Positions 45,177 through 55,540 of a stretch of 64,000 nucleotides of DNA are shown here, piece by piece. The stretch is from Vicugna pacos (Eukaryota; Chordata; Mammalia; Artiodactyla; Camelidae), in NCBI RefSeq assembly GCF_048564905.1, contig NC_133019.1, positions 13,372,501-13,436,500 of the forward strand, read 5' to 3'. Position 1 is the stretch's first letter. Every line of letters starts with the position of its first letter. The notes below the pieces were generated by a model. That model saw only the letters and a program-made list of their open reading frames with translations, ran no database searches and had not been told where the DNA came from. Made by a program: the position numbers and the translations under genes.

Positions 45177-45555
45177 TTGTGGACTGAACTGTGTCTGTCC
45201 ATGTCCATACATGTGACTGTATTTGGAAACAGGACTTATGAGGAAGTAATGGAAGGTTAAGTGAGATCACAAGCACAAAGCCCCAGTCCTATAGGACTGG
45301 CGTCCTTAGGAAGAGGTGGAGGTACCAGACCTCTCTCCTCTCGCCCTGCAAGCACACAGGGGAAAAGACACCAGAGGACGCAGGGAGACGGTGGCTGTCT
45401 GCAAGCCAGGAAGAGCCCTGATCAGGAATCGAATTTGCCAGCAGCTTGATCTTGGACTTTTATTTAGCTCCAGTTCGGTGAGAAAATAAACTTCTGCTGT
45501 TTCAGTTATCTGGCTGCTGAGGCTTTGTTCCCACAGCCCAAGCTGACTGAGGCCG
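45177..45555 (+). mobile_element. Solo ERVL-MaLR LTR (MST type)
   Basis: 'gttgtggactgaactgtgtc', 'cctataggactggcgtcctt', 'ctgcaagccaggaagagccc' and 'aaataaacttctgctgtttc' follow the MaLR LTR in order. A near full-length solo fossil of early placental age. Confidence 0.85.
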
Positions 45556-45929
45556 GGACGCTGTAATGTTTCACCAGTGAGGGTCTGCTCTCTGTAACTG
45601 AATGGCAGCGCTTAGGGCCAGAGGATCAGTCTTGGACCTCTGGATGACTAGGAGAGGGGAGACCTTCACCAGCAGGAGGGAGGAGCTGGGGGTCTTGGGA
45701 CAAGACCATCCAAAGTGTGGGGAAAAGAGTCAGTTATGGTCCCTCTCCCTCTCTTGCTAGACATCCTTTCCCCTCCAAGAGCAAAGGCACATGTCATACT
45801 TTGGGGACATTCTAGGAATTTGTTGTGATTGAAGGCAGGAGTCTGGAGACCAGCCCCCACCCCTGGTTCTAGAATCCTGAGGTCATTCTTTGGTCATTTG
45901 CTGGACACACCTGAGAGTTGTGAAATGAC
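45556..45929. other. Unique sequence, no gene seen
   Basis: Nothing recognised. Confidence 0.4.
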
Positions 45930-46075
45930 ACTGTGGACTCTCATTTGATCCTTGCATCCAGACTTAGGTGTAGGGACCCTGCATTATCCCTGTTTTACAG
46001 GTAAGAAAACTGAGGCTCCGAGGCCAAGTGCCCTGCCCAAGGTCACACACCCACTACAGGAGAGACTGTGGGTCT
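45930..46075 (-). repeat. MIR SINE fragment
   Basis: 'cctgttttacaggtaagaaa' followed by 'actgaggctccgaggccaag' and 'gcccaaggtcacacacccac' is the reversed MIR. Confidence 0.8.
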
Positions 46076-48429
46076 GTCTCCCTCCCAAGCCCGTGATCTT
46101 TCCAGCCGGTTCCCCAGGAACAAGGATTCCATCACTTGGCTCAGCCTAACCCCGGGCTGCCCCTCCGACCAGCGCCAGCCCAAGTCCTTGTTTCTGTCCT
46201 GCGGGTCAGGGAGTGTGTTTCCAGGGGCGAGAAGCGAGCCCGGAGCTGTTCATCTGACAATTGCTCCTTTCAGTCCAGATTTGTTTTTTGATTTGTTTTC
46301 TGTTTGTCTTTTCTTCTGGGGAGGGAGGGAGGCGTGGGGGAGCCTCAGCCTTTTCTGAGAGCTCTGTGTTTGTTTCTCCTTCTGTTGTGTGGGGATTTTA
46401 AATGACGGGGCTTTGATTTTTCCGCCTCCTTGGGAGATGTGCGCAATTTTTTTCTCGAAGCCCTGGCTCTGGTGCTACATCGCTGCCCGTTTTCACCTGC
46501 TGAGGAGCTCACAAGCCTCAAAGCCCTATCTGTGACCATCTACGTTCCTTCCCCCACCTCATGTGAGGCATAGGAAAGGTACTCACTCCGTGTGTTTTGC
46601 TGATGTTGAGTGAGAGCAAGAGAGAGAGAACGGGAGAGAGAAAGGCCAGGCACGAAGGGGGACCCTGGGGTGTGTCTTTGCCCGTCTGCTTTGGAGCATC
46701 TGTGCTCGAACATCCAAACACGCGCACCCTTGCGGTGCTGACAGACTGTTAGTTGGATGCAAGAGGTGAGCGGACACGCATTCCCTTGTGCCCGAAAGCA
46801 TGCACTCGAGGGAGCCGGTGCTGAACACGATCGTGTGGGCGCCCAGGTATGTGGAGTAAGGAGACATATGTCAATCATGTGGACTTAGCATCCAGGCATG
46901 CTGCCACATCTGGGCGAGACCTTGGGTGTGAAGATGTCCATGAACCTTACGCTTGCCTGTGAGCAGAAACGTACATGTGTTGAAAAGATGTCAGGTGACA
47001 CTGTGAGTGCATGGAAATGTCTGCAGAGCCCGGATGAGGCATCGGGAGATCCGGTCCAAGTCCAAGGGTAGTCCTGTACTTTTAAGCAGAGGCAGGAATG
47101 AGCAAATTCACGAGCAAGGAAGTGTGTCTGTGCGAGCACGCAGTGTGTCTCTGCGTCAGGTGTGCATTCCTGCGTGTGCCTGGGCTCGGTGAGCACAGGT
47201 TTGTGGGGAGCATGGGAAAGGAAGTGTCTGGATGGGCACGTGAGAACGGCCGGGTGTGTTTGCTGGGGGTCGTCCTGCCTTTGGGTTTGCTGTGTTCACA
47301 GCCCCGAAAATTTAAGACAGCAACAACATTGACAAAGAGAAACGGAAGATGGGAAAACGCTGCACGCATGTCTGGAGCCTCGGAAGCAGGGTCCATGCTG
47401 GTGCCACCGCCAGTGGCTCCGTTACCATGACTATCACTAAAAAGACACTGCGGATGCTTCTGTTTGTTTTCAGATCCCCATCCCTGCGACACCCCCTTCT
47501 GAAACTCAAAGCCCGTTCCCTTGGCGCCTCCTTCCCTTTAGTTCGGGGGATGGCCATTCAATTCCCTCCAGGCGGAGCGCAGGAGAAAGTCAGCCTCCCT
47601 ACTCTTCCAACCCTCCCTCCCTCCCTGAAACCCAGGAACATCTGGGGAGGGCTCAGGACCCTGCTGGAAAACCAGAGAGCTCAGGGACAACGGATGATCT
47701 CTTGTTCATCTCTGGGTCTGACTCAGCCTCCCATGACCTGGCAGCCAAGATCTGGGATGGCGAGGCTAAAAATGAGGCAGGGGGCGGGGGCTGCAGATTT
47801 CCAAGAGCTGCTCCACCAGCTCAGACTGGAGGGAACTGGAGGCAACAGAGCTGGGTCCCTGGCTGTGTCAGGGGGACCTTTGGACCACCTCAGATGCCGC
47901 TCTTGGCTCCTTGCCCAGTTTGTGCCTGGGTGAGGAGCAGGCTGGAGGAACTGGAAACTGCCAGGAGAGAGCAGAAAGATGGGCCAGGCCGAGGGATGCT
48001 TGCTTCTACTCACAGGTCTTCTGTTCTGTTAGTTCTTGCCTTTACAGACAGGGCCAGTGAGGCTCGAGCCACGGGTCCCTTTGCCCGTCAGCTAGTCAAC
48101 TTCAGATATTCCAGGCCTCCTGCCAAACTGGCAGCCCCAGTCCTTCGGTGCAAAGGGCATAGGTAATACAGGGCACCCGTGGCTTTTCCCACCAGGCCAC
48201 TCCCTGAGGGCAGTGGATGCATCTTTTCAGACTATACCCAACCCTGCCTCCTCCAGCACGGGATCCTGCACTGGGCCCTGGTTACAGCAGGTGCTCAGAG
48301 CGCTTTGCAAACCTGAGTGTTCCCACACAGCACACTGGCTGTACGTGCAGACGCTGCTTTATGTTTTCTCAAAGTCGCCTCCCTCATCTGAAAAAAACGA
48401 GGAGCTTGGGTTGAATTATCTCTACACTT
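46076..48429. other. Long unique block, no gene seen
   Basis: 2.3 kb without a recognised repeat. T-rich at 46275-46320. Open frames up to 194 codons (47349-47933, +) overlap frames on the opposite strand and show no family, no repeat of motifs and no consistent codon pattern, so none is called. A short degraded microRNA or lncRNA exon could be missed here. Confidence 0.4.
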
Positions 48430-48620
48430 CCAGCACTGACATTTCATGATTCTATTAACTAATTGAATTGGATGGACATTATGGAGAATGTTAAACAACA
48501 GGATCATTTTTCTTTGAACGCGAACCAGACCCCTGGGCTGTGTCATCGTCAGGTCAGCGTAAAGCCCGATAGGAAATGACTTTACCCTCTCCCCTTTCCT
48601 ACGGGAGCGGAACCATCGAG
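48430..48620. promoter_or_regulatory. Candidate enhancer-like block
   Basis: Repeat-free, with TTAACTAATTGAATTGG near 48455 and retained CpGs at 48515-48610. Low confidence. Confidence 0.25.
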
Positions 48621-48959
48621 TCCTTTCTGAAACCTGCAGGGGGTAGGTCGGAGGTGTGTCCCCGTCCTGCTGTGAGTTGCTGGTGGCTAGAATGCTCTGG
48701 GCGCTAGCTGGCCCTTTAAGTGAAGGAGACCACGAGCTCTCTTCAGCTGTGATGTCAGGACGGTCTGCTGCTTTGGGGGATAAAAGTGGGGGCTTTAGAA
48801 AAGATCTGAGTTGGAGAAGCAGATTCCGGCTCCTCCAGGAGAAGCAAGTAACAGGGATGAGTCTTTGTGGGGTCCAGGGGAATAGATGCTGGAATTCTTT
48901 GCCTAATTCCTGACTTCCTGGGGCACCCACCTTCGCAATAGTCTTTTTTTCTGACTGAT

Positions 48960-49420
48960 GAGAGTTACAGGTTGAATGTGTCGCCCTAAAACTCGTATGT
49001 TGACGCCCTTCCCCCAGGACCTCAGGTTGGAACTTCTTTGGAAATAGGGTTGTTGCCCATGTAATTAGTTAAGATGAGGTCATCCTGGAGTAGGGAGGGT
49101 CCCTAATCCAGCATAGCCGATGTCCTTATAAAAGGAGGAAATTTGGACACACACACTGACAGAGGAAGAATGACATGTGAAGATGAAGGCAGACTTGGGG
49201 CGATGCTTCTAGAAGCCAAGGAACACCAAGATTGCCCACAACCACCTGAAGCTAGAAGGGACACATGGACCAGAGTGTCCCTCACCTGCTCAGAAGGAAC
49301 CAGTCATACCTTGACCTTGGACTTCCAGCCTCCAGAACGGTGAGACAGTGCATTTCTGTTGTTTAGGTCACCCAGCCTCGAGGCTTTGTGACAGCGGCCC
49401 TTGCAAACTCATACAATGAG
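48960..49420 (+). mobile_element. Solo ERVL-MaLR LTR (MLT1/MST type)
   Basis: 'actcgtatgttgacgccctt', 'gttaagatgaggtcatcctg', 'cgatgtccttataaaaggag' and 'tttctgttgtttaggtcacc' follow the MaLR LTR. A near full-length solo fossil. Confidence 0.85.
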
Positions 49421-50029
49421 AGATACAGCTGCCGGAGAAAGCTTCGTATCTCCCATCCCCTCGTCTCTAGCCCCCGCTCCATCCCAGGACTCCTCCCTGG
49501 TGTGTGAGGTGGAGGGACTGAAACAGCAGGTCAATACCCCCAGAGGAAGTGACTTTGCTAACCCAGTTCGCCTCTATGACTACTGCGATGCACCAGGAGG
49601 TCCTTCCTTTTATCCCACCGAAGTCCCACCTGCTGCAGCCCACTTTGCCTTATTTTGCCCCCAGAAGAGACTCCGATCAACCAGAGCCCCTCACTTCCAC
49701 AAAACAATCCTTAGTCGCCTGAAAGTTGCCCGTGGAGTCTCCTTTCCAGAACAGCTGACTGCTCTCCGCTTGCAGAGCAAGGTCAGCCGTCCGTGCTCCG
49801 CGCCCGCCCCCTGTCCAGACCCAGTCCCCCACATGTCTGCGTGCGGTGACCTTTTCTCCCTCTTCCCAGAGCGGCCCAGGCAGGATCTGGCCGCCTCCTC
49901 CCACCCCCGGCCCTGCCGGCCTCCCGGCCCCTCAGCACACGCTGTCCTTCCGAAAGACAGTGCGTTGTTTATGTGCTTGCACTTGCCTTGTCTCCAAACA
50001 CGGCGTGGAAATAAGTCGTAAGGACTGAG
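49421..50029. other. GC-rich unique sequence with a small CpG cluster
   Basis: About 16 CpGs by eye lie in 49785-49960. The 206-codon open frame at 49401-50021 starts inside the LTR and is explained by low stop density. Confidence 0.45.
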
Positions 50030-50240
50030 ATGCAGTGGCTGCGAAATCGCAGTGACCGATGAGAGGGCCTGATTGCTCGTGCATAGCTGCTGAAAGGGGT
50101 CTTGGCATTTTAAGTGCTCGTCAGAGTGAGGAATGACAGCGGCAGACAATGAGACACTTCCTCTTTGCCTTTTGCTGGCTATTAATAAGTGTTTCTGATT
50201 CTGCAGAGGTGGGAGAGATTCTGGGCCATTGGGTGTGCTG
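50030..50240. promoter_or_regulatory. Candidate enhancer-like block (NKX2-type and paired AT sites)
   Basis: Repeat-free. TTTTAAGTGCTCG near 50108 contains the TTAAGTG core liked by NKX2 factors; CTATTAATAAGTG lies near 50179. Several CpGs are kept. A 15-bp T-run follows at about 50248. Composition evidence only. Confidence 0.3.
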
Positions 50241-50890
50241 CGTGGGTTTTTTTTTTTTTTTCTCACTTTGTCTTTCTCCCAGTCCCCATTTCCTCCTCTC
50301 TCCCCTGCCTCCCCCTCTGCTAGCCACCCGCCTCCTTCTTTCCTAGGCGCTGCCGGCTGTTTGTCTTGGAGTCAGAATTGTTAGTGCTCAGAAAATGTCA
50401 TTAGGCAGCTGGACTCCGACCTGCTCTTGGCTCTTTGCTGGAATTCAATCTCTTAGTCTCCCTGGCTTGGACCAACTGCCAAATCCCACTCACTTCCCCC
50501 AGGGTTGGAGGGGAGTGAAAGGGATAGAGCGGGCTGACAGAGGGGACAGGGAGGGCGTGAGGCTAGACCTGGGAAATGGGTACCAGGGCACTGGCTGCCC
50601 GCAGGAGCACTGAGGAAGGTCAGAGCCGTCTGGGACAAAGGACTGGGACAGACAAGTGTGGAGAGAGCAGGCAGAGAGTTTCTTCCCTCCCTGCCTCCCT
50701 CCCCTCTTCCGTCCTTCCAGCAGCCAGGACTTCAGAAAAGCCACAGCATCCGTGTCCTCCTCCACAGCCCACACAGGGACAAAGGCTGGTCCCTGGCATC
50801 CAACAGGGGACCATTTCGTCACTGGGGTTCCCTACCTGGTCCCCTGAGTCTCATGATTCATTGTCTTGAAATCCACCTTCTCCCCAAGTT
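50241..50890. other. C/T-rich unique sequence
   Basis: 50260-50345 is pyrimidine-rich. No gene. Confidence 0.4.
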
Positions 50891-50985
50891 AGGATGACCG
50901 AACACCCAATGGGCCCAGAATTGAGGAGTTTCCCTCAGCACTAACACCGGGCCAGTCCTGGGCAAACCAGGATCCTTGGTCACCC
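50891..50985. mobile_element. Small palindromic DNA transposon (copy B)
   Basis: Left end AGGATGACCGAACA, right end with TTGGTCACCC, and a middle with 'aacaccgggccagtcctggg'. Same family as the element at 44344 by its GGTGACC-type ends and CCGGG/CCTGG core. Confidence 0.55.
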
Positions 50986-51414
50986 GACCCGAATCACCGT
51001 ATGACCCCCAACCTGGCTTCTGATGTCCCATCTTGAGAAGGGCCTTCCTGGCTGTAGATGCACTTTGTCAAAACAGGCAACGGACAGTGAGGAGGATGCA
51101 AGAGGACGGAAAAGAAAGGGGCTTCAGATTGGAACAGCAAGCCTTTCTTATCCCACAAAACAGAAGAGAGATGTCCAGCCAAGGGGGCATCCACCTCGAG
51201 ACGCCTCCCCAGCTGAAGAGCCCCTGTGTCTGTGGGGAAAACTAGTGTTAGGGGAACCAAGCAAAGCCGGGAGCAGCACCCCTGCTCCCAGGGTCTGCCT
51301 GGCCTTCTGCTGCCCATGCCCCACCGTCCTCCCTCACGCCCTCCCCCAGAAAACCCCTGCAGTGAACCACCCCTCAGCCTGGCGCACTGGAGTCCAGCTC
51401 AAAGCCTTATCCTG
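50986..51414. other. Unique sequence, no gene seen
   Basis: Nothing recognised. Confidence 0.4.
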
Positions 51415-51520
51415 AGCCCGCAGCCTTTGAATCTCTTTATTCTGATTCAATTACATACACAATATGAGCTTTGCAAACAGAAAATTACACGCTGCAATAA
51501 TTGAATTCTTTCCTGGACTT
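51415..51520. promoter_or_regulatory. Candidate enhancer-like block
   Basis: Repeat-free AT-rich block with CCTTTGAATC (TCF/LEF-like) near 51424, GATTCAATTACATA near 51444, AAAATTACAC at 51481 and CAATAATTGAATTC near 51495. Confidence 0.3.
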
Positions 51521-51594
51521 GAAGCTTGCTGGGCTGTGGTGTGGAGCGGTTCCCAGATACTCAGCCTTGCCCCAGGGCCCCACCTTCACTTAGC

Positions 51595-51845
51595 AAAATA
51601 ATAACTAATATTTAAACACATTTTTATAGTTAATGGTGCTTCTACCCCCACTGTCTCCTTTGAATTTGACAACTAGGAGGAGTAAGCTATTATAGACCAC
51701 TATTGTTCTTATTATTTTATTCCCTTTTTACAAATGGGGAAACCAAGGCACAGAGCAATTACAAGATATGCTCAATGCAACCGAACAGATCACTGTGGCA
51801 GAACCAAGATTCAAAGCCAGGTTTTCTGAGACAAATTTCATGTTT
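51595..51845 (-). repeat. MIR SINE
   Basis: 'ctttttacaaatggggaaac' followed by 'caaggcacagagcaattaca' and 'gatcactgtggcagaaccaa' is the reversed MIR, about full length. Confidence 0.85.
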
Positions 51846-52261
51846 CTTCCAAATCCAACCTGACTCTGATTTCCTGCTCCCCCGCCCCCCATTACCCCAT
51901 GGACCCGGCTCTCCTGGTCCCATGTGTTCGTGGAAAAGAGGACGATTACTTTCCCTGCCTCCCACAAGTTTAGGCATAAGTGTTACCTCCAGAACCATGG
52001 ACATAATCACCCTGTCTTTCACCATCAACCAAAGCCACTGTTTCAAAACCTGCTAAAGAACAGCGAATAAAGATTATCGTTGGAAACCCTCAAGAGCACG
52101 ATTTTCTTCCCATTGGTCTACTAAACCCTTTCCCTCCAGGGTCAACAAGGCAACTACATTCATTTCATTTTCCCTGCCCTTACTCTGAAGTAAAGCCAGA
52201 CAGACTCATTCATTAGACATGCGCAGTAAGTATGGTGGCGATTTTGGTCACCCTGGTCTGC
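51846..52261. other. Unique sequence, no gene seen
   Basis: Nothing recognised. Confidence 0.4.
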
Positions 52262-52527
52262 GTTCCCACAATGAATGTTTACTGAGCATCTACTATATGC
52301 CAGGCATTTGTTAATCTATGTGGGTCCTCCCAATAATGTAATGAAATAGCCATTACTATTTCTATTTTAGAGATTAGGAACTGGGGCTTAAAGCAGCAAA
52401 ACGAACAAACAAACCAACAAAACCCCAAAACCAAAAACTCCCCGAGGCTCGACTTCCAGCAGAGACTAGAACTCAGGCTCCTCACTGCAGATCCTGTGTC
52501 CTTAACCACTGGGCCACAAGGCTGCTT
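52262..52527 (-). repeat. MIR SINE, near full length
   Basis: 'tactgagcatctactatatg', 'ggaactggggcttaaagcag', 'agactagaactcaggctcct' and 'cttaaccactgggccacaag' cover the whole reversed MIR. An A/C-rich insertion at 52395-52440 lies inside it. Confidence 0.85.
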
Positions 52528-52799
52528 AGAACACTGCCCTTTCCTTCCTTCCTGGTTCAGCTCAACCCCATCCTTGAAATGGACTAGCAGTCTCTCCATT
52601 TAATGGTCTCCTTGATTTTGGTCTCATGTCCATTAAATCCATCCTTTATACTCAGCCAGTGGGTAACTTAATAAACATCTCTGACAAAGCCATTCCCAGG
52701 CTCCAAGGAAAACTCAATCACTCTCAACTATTTACAAGAACGAAAGAAAAAAAAAAGAAAACCACTCTCTATGGAGCAGTGGACAAGGTCTTCCGTGAT

Positions 52800-53170
52800 C
52801 CCTGCTTATCTCCTGAGCCCCACCTTCTCCTTTCCCCTTGTACTGCACCCCATAGTTATGCTAACCTGCTTGTCATTCCTTTACTGCAGATACCAGGATC
52901 CCCATCTCCGTGTTCTTGTGTAAGCTTCTCCTTTTCCCTGGAGCACCTGCTCCACTTTTCTTTCCTGGCCTTAATCTGCCTTTTTTCACCCAGACTCAGC
53001 CTAGACATCTTCCTCTCCAGAAAGCCTTTGCTGCATCCCAGGTGGGCTAGGTCCTCTGTGCTGTGAATCCCAGTCCTCTCTGTGCTGCCCTGAGGACCAT
53101 CACTTGTTCACCTGCCTGTGGCCTCCAGCCCTGCCCTCCAGTCCTGGCCTGGAAGTTCATTACACAGGGA
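52800..53170 (+). repeat. L2 LINE fragment
   Basis: 'ttccctggagcacctgctcc', 'actcagcctagacatcttcc' and 'tccagaaagcctttgctgca' follow the L2 3' region. Confidence 0.75.
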
Positions 53171-53599
53171 GTAGGTCATTCTCTCCACGCACTCATGAGC
53201 AGTCTGTGGAAGGTCTTTAAATCGCTGTGTTTTGCTGACGACACGAACGCCTGACCACACCCTCTTACATATCTAACCTCAGATTTTCCATCAGTCCTGA
53301 CACTGAAGATAGAAGGAAGTATTTGCCCCAGTGGCCTGGAGTTGTATGTACCAGTGGAAGCTGTTTCTTAGAGATGCAGACGAATGCTAGAATAAGAAAG
53401 CTTCTTCCTGCACATCAGCAAACTTCACACTGATCTCCTGGACAGTCCTAGAAAATGAGAAGGAACGTTTGAGATGATGCAGTCTACCTGTCAGTCTAGG
53501 GCTACTCTGACACACAGCTGGCAGCCAAGTCAAGGAATCCAGTCTTCCTCTGAAGACTATTTCAGGCTTGATCGTCATAAAAGTCAACTTAGGAAAATG
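53171..53599. other. Unique sequence, no gene seen
   Basis: Nothing recognised. Confidence 0.4.
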
Positions 53600-53941
53600 G
53601 AGACATTTACCGTGATGCTGATAAGATGCAATATTGCAAAGATGTCAATTCTCTCCAAATGGTTCTATAAATATTTAATGCACTTCCAATCAAGACCCCA
53701 ACAAAGTTTTTCATAGAACTTGACAAGCTAATTTTGAAACCCAGGTTGAAAAATTAATATCAAGAAAAACAAGATAATTAAAAGAACAAAAAAGGGAAGG
53801 GGATTTGTCCTCTCAGGTCCCTAATCAGAACATATTGTAAATGTCCAGTATTTAAAACAGTAAAATCCTGTGATATTGACTCATAAGTAGACGAACAAGT
53901 TGACAGACTAGAATACCAAGTCCAGAAATAAATACATATCA

Positions 53942-53990
53942 TTTCCAGGCACATAATAGACACTCAATAAATATTTGTTGAGTCAATAAG
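53942..53990 (+). repeat. Tiny L2 3' tail inside the L1
   Basis: 'ccaggcacataatagacact' followed by 'caataaatatttgttgagtc' is the L2 3' end. It replaces the ORF2 sequence expected at this point of the L1. Confidence 0.5.
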
Positions 53991-54199
53991 CAAAGGTGGC
54001 ATTTCACATCAACTAGGGTGGGATGATTGACTATTCATTGAGGGGGAAAAAAAACAGAGCTACATTCTACCAGTCACGGAAATCAATTCCAAATAGCTTA
54101 AAAACCTAAACATAAAATTATCCATAATACTTAGAAGAGACCACGGAATAATTTGTTAATGACCTTAGGACAGGGAGAGACTTCTTAAATAAATGATAT

Positions 54200-54295
54200 A
54201 CAGCAGAGGTTGGCTCACCACCTATTATTAATAAAAAAAAATTATAGGGACACAGCCACATCCATAGACAATGGTACGTATTTGTAAAGTGTGAG
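54200..54295 (+). mobile_element. Old DNA transposon fragment nested in the L1
   Basis: 'gcagaggttggctcaccacc' followed by 'agggacacagccacatccat' and 'acaatggtacgtatttgtaa' matches the start of a common hAT-type element ('ggaacacagccac' family). The exact name is not certain. Confidence 0.55.
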
Positions 54296-54839
54296 TGTCG
54301 TGAAGCACATCCGCCAACGCTGACCATGGGAAATAATTTGGGCAGCTGCTTTGGAGCCCAGTTTTTCAACTGCCATTACATCTTCAGCATGCATATACTA
54401 TGACCGAGCAATTTCTCTTCTCTGTGTCTAGAGAAATACCTGTGCTGTTGAACAAAGAGGTAGGTACAGAGATGCCCATTATAGCATTTTTTTTAAAAGT
54501 GAGAAATGAAAAAAAATCCCAGATTCCTATCAATGGGGGAATAGATTAATTGTGTTATAGTCAAATAAGTTGTACTGTAGTCATATGACAAGATGCGTTA
54601 GTTTAAAAGAATAGAATAAATTCTAATAGTCTTATGGGTATTGGGTGAAAAATGGAAGTTGTAATGTGATATATATACAGCATTTTATTTACGAAAACAT
54701 ACAAAAAACCATACATATTTTTATATAAGATGTCTATATCAATGTAAATTTATGGACATTCTCTAAAAGGTTAATGATTAACTATGAGGAGATGGTCAAT
54801 TTTTTAAAGTAAGAATGGATTTATTTATTATTTGTGAAG

Positions 54840-55065
54840 TTAAAAATTCATTCCGACCAACAGCCCTGCTGGAATGCTCTCTCTGCCATGAAGCCTTGTG
54901 GTTCCGTCTGTCTGAATCCTTCCCTCCCGGGCACTGGCTGAACCGGGCATCTCTGTAGCAGCATATGCTATAGTCCATCTTGGAGTAGAGGTCATGGTAT
55001 AAGGGTCTGTTTTCCCTTCCAGAATACAATCTCCCTGAGTCTAAGAACTTCATAGTGGACATTTT
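54840..55065 (+). repeat. Possible L2 LINE fragment
   Basis: 'ctgctggaatgctctctctg' and the tail 'tccctgagtctaagaacttc' resemble L2. Weak. Confidence 0.35.
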
Positions 55066-55079
55066 TTACTTTCTTTTCC

Positions 55080-55540
55080 AATCTTTGCTCCTTTCTGGCA
55101 ACTCTCCGACTTAAGTCCAGCCCATACGTACATGACAGCAGTGCCCACCAGGAACTGTGCGTGTTCGTAGTGAGTCCCCGGACAACTGACCCAAGTTAGA
55201 CCAATTAGCGTCCTTTTGTCAAAAATGAGGACCTGGGAGAGACTGGGAGTTAGACCTGGGGTCTGTCAACTGTCATGGTTTCAACTCTGAGGACAGGAGA
55301 AGCAGACAGAGCTGGTCCTGAGAGAAGGAGAGAGAAGAAGAATGGAAAGACGTTTAGAGGGGAGCAGGAATATGAATCCTGCTGGCATTTGAGGACCCGA
55401 CTCTGACTCGCTCCAGCAACACCTCTGCACCTTTACATAAAGGTCATCCCTGCATCTTTATAATAAATGCCCATTTTTGACTAAGATCTCCAGCTGGTCT
55501 CTGCTGTGTATAACCAGCAGAATTCTAACTAATAATGAGG
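55080..55540 (+). mobile_element. Solo ERVL-MaLR LTR (older MLT1 type)
   Basis: The 3' half, with 'cctgcatctttataataaat' followed by 'ctccagctggtctctgctgt' and 'cagaattctaactaataatg', resembles older MLT1 LTR ends, with an AATAAA-type signal near 55461. A decayed solo fossil. Confidence 0.5.

Larger units (their letters stand above)
53600..54810 (+). mobile_element. Old L1 (L1M type), ORF2 end and 3' UTR
   Basis: 'caattctctccaaatggttc', 'ccaatcaagaccccaacaaa' and 'gggggaatagattaattgtg' follow L1 ORF2 and 3' UTR over 1.2 kb. It is decayed and carries two smaller pieces of other repeats (53942-53990 and 54200-54295). Confidence 0.8.

Noticed and set aside
47349-47933. Open frame of 194 codons on the + strand
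   Set aside because: Overlaps other open frames on both strands and shows no protein family.
48295-48930. Open frame of 211 codons on the - strand
   Set aside because: No domain or family resemblance; composition changes along its length. Chance is the simplest explanation.
49401-50021. Open frame of 206 codons on the + strand
   Set aside because: Starts inside a MaLR LTR and runs through a GC-rich, stop-poor stretch; no recognisable motif.
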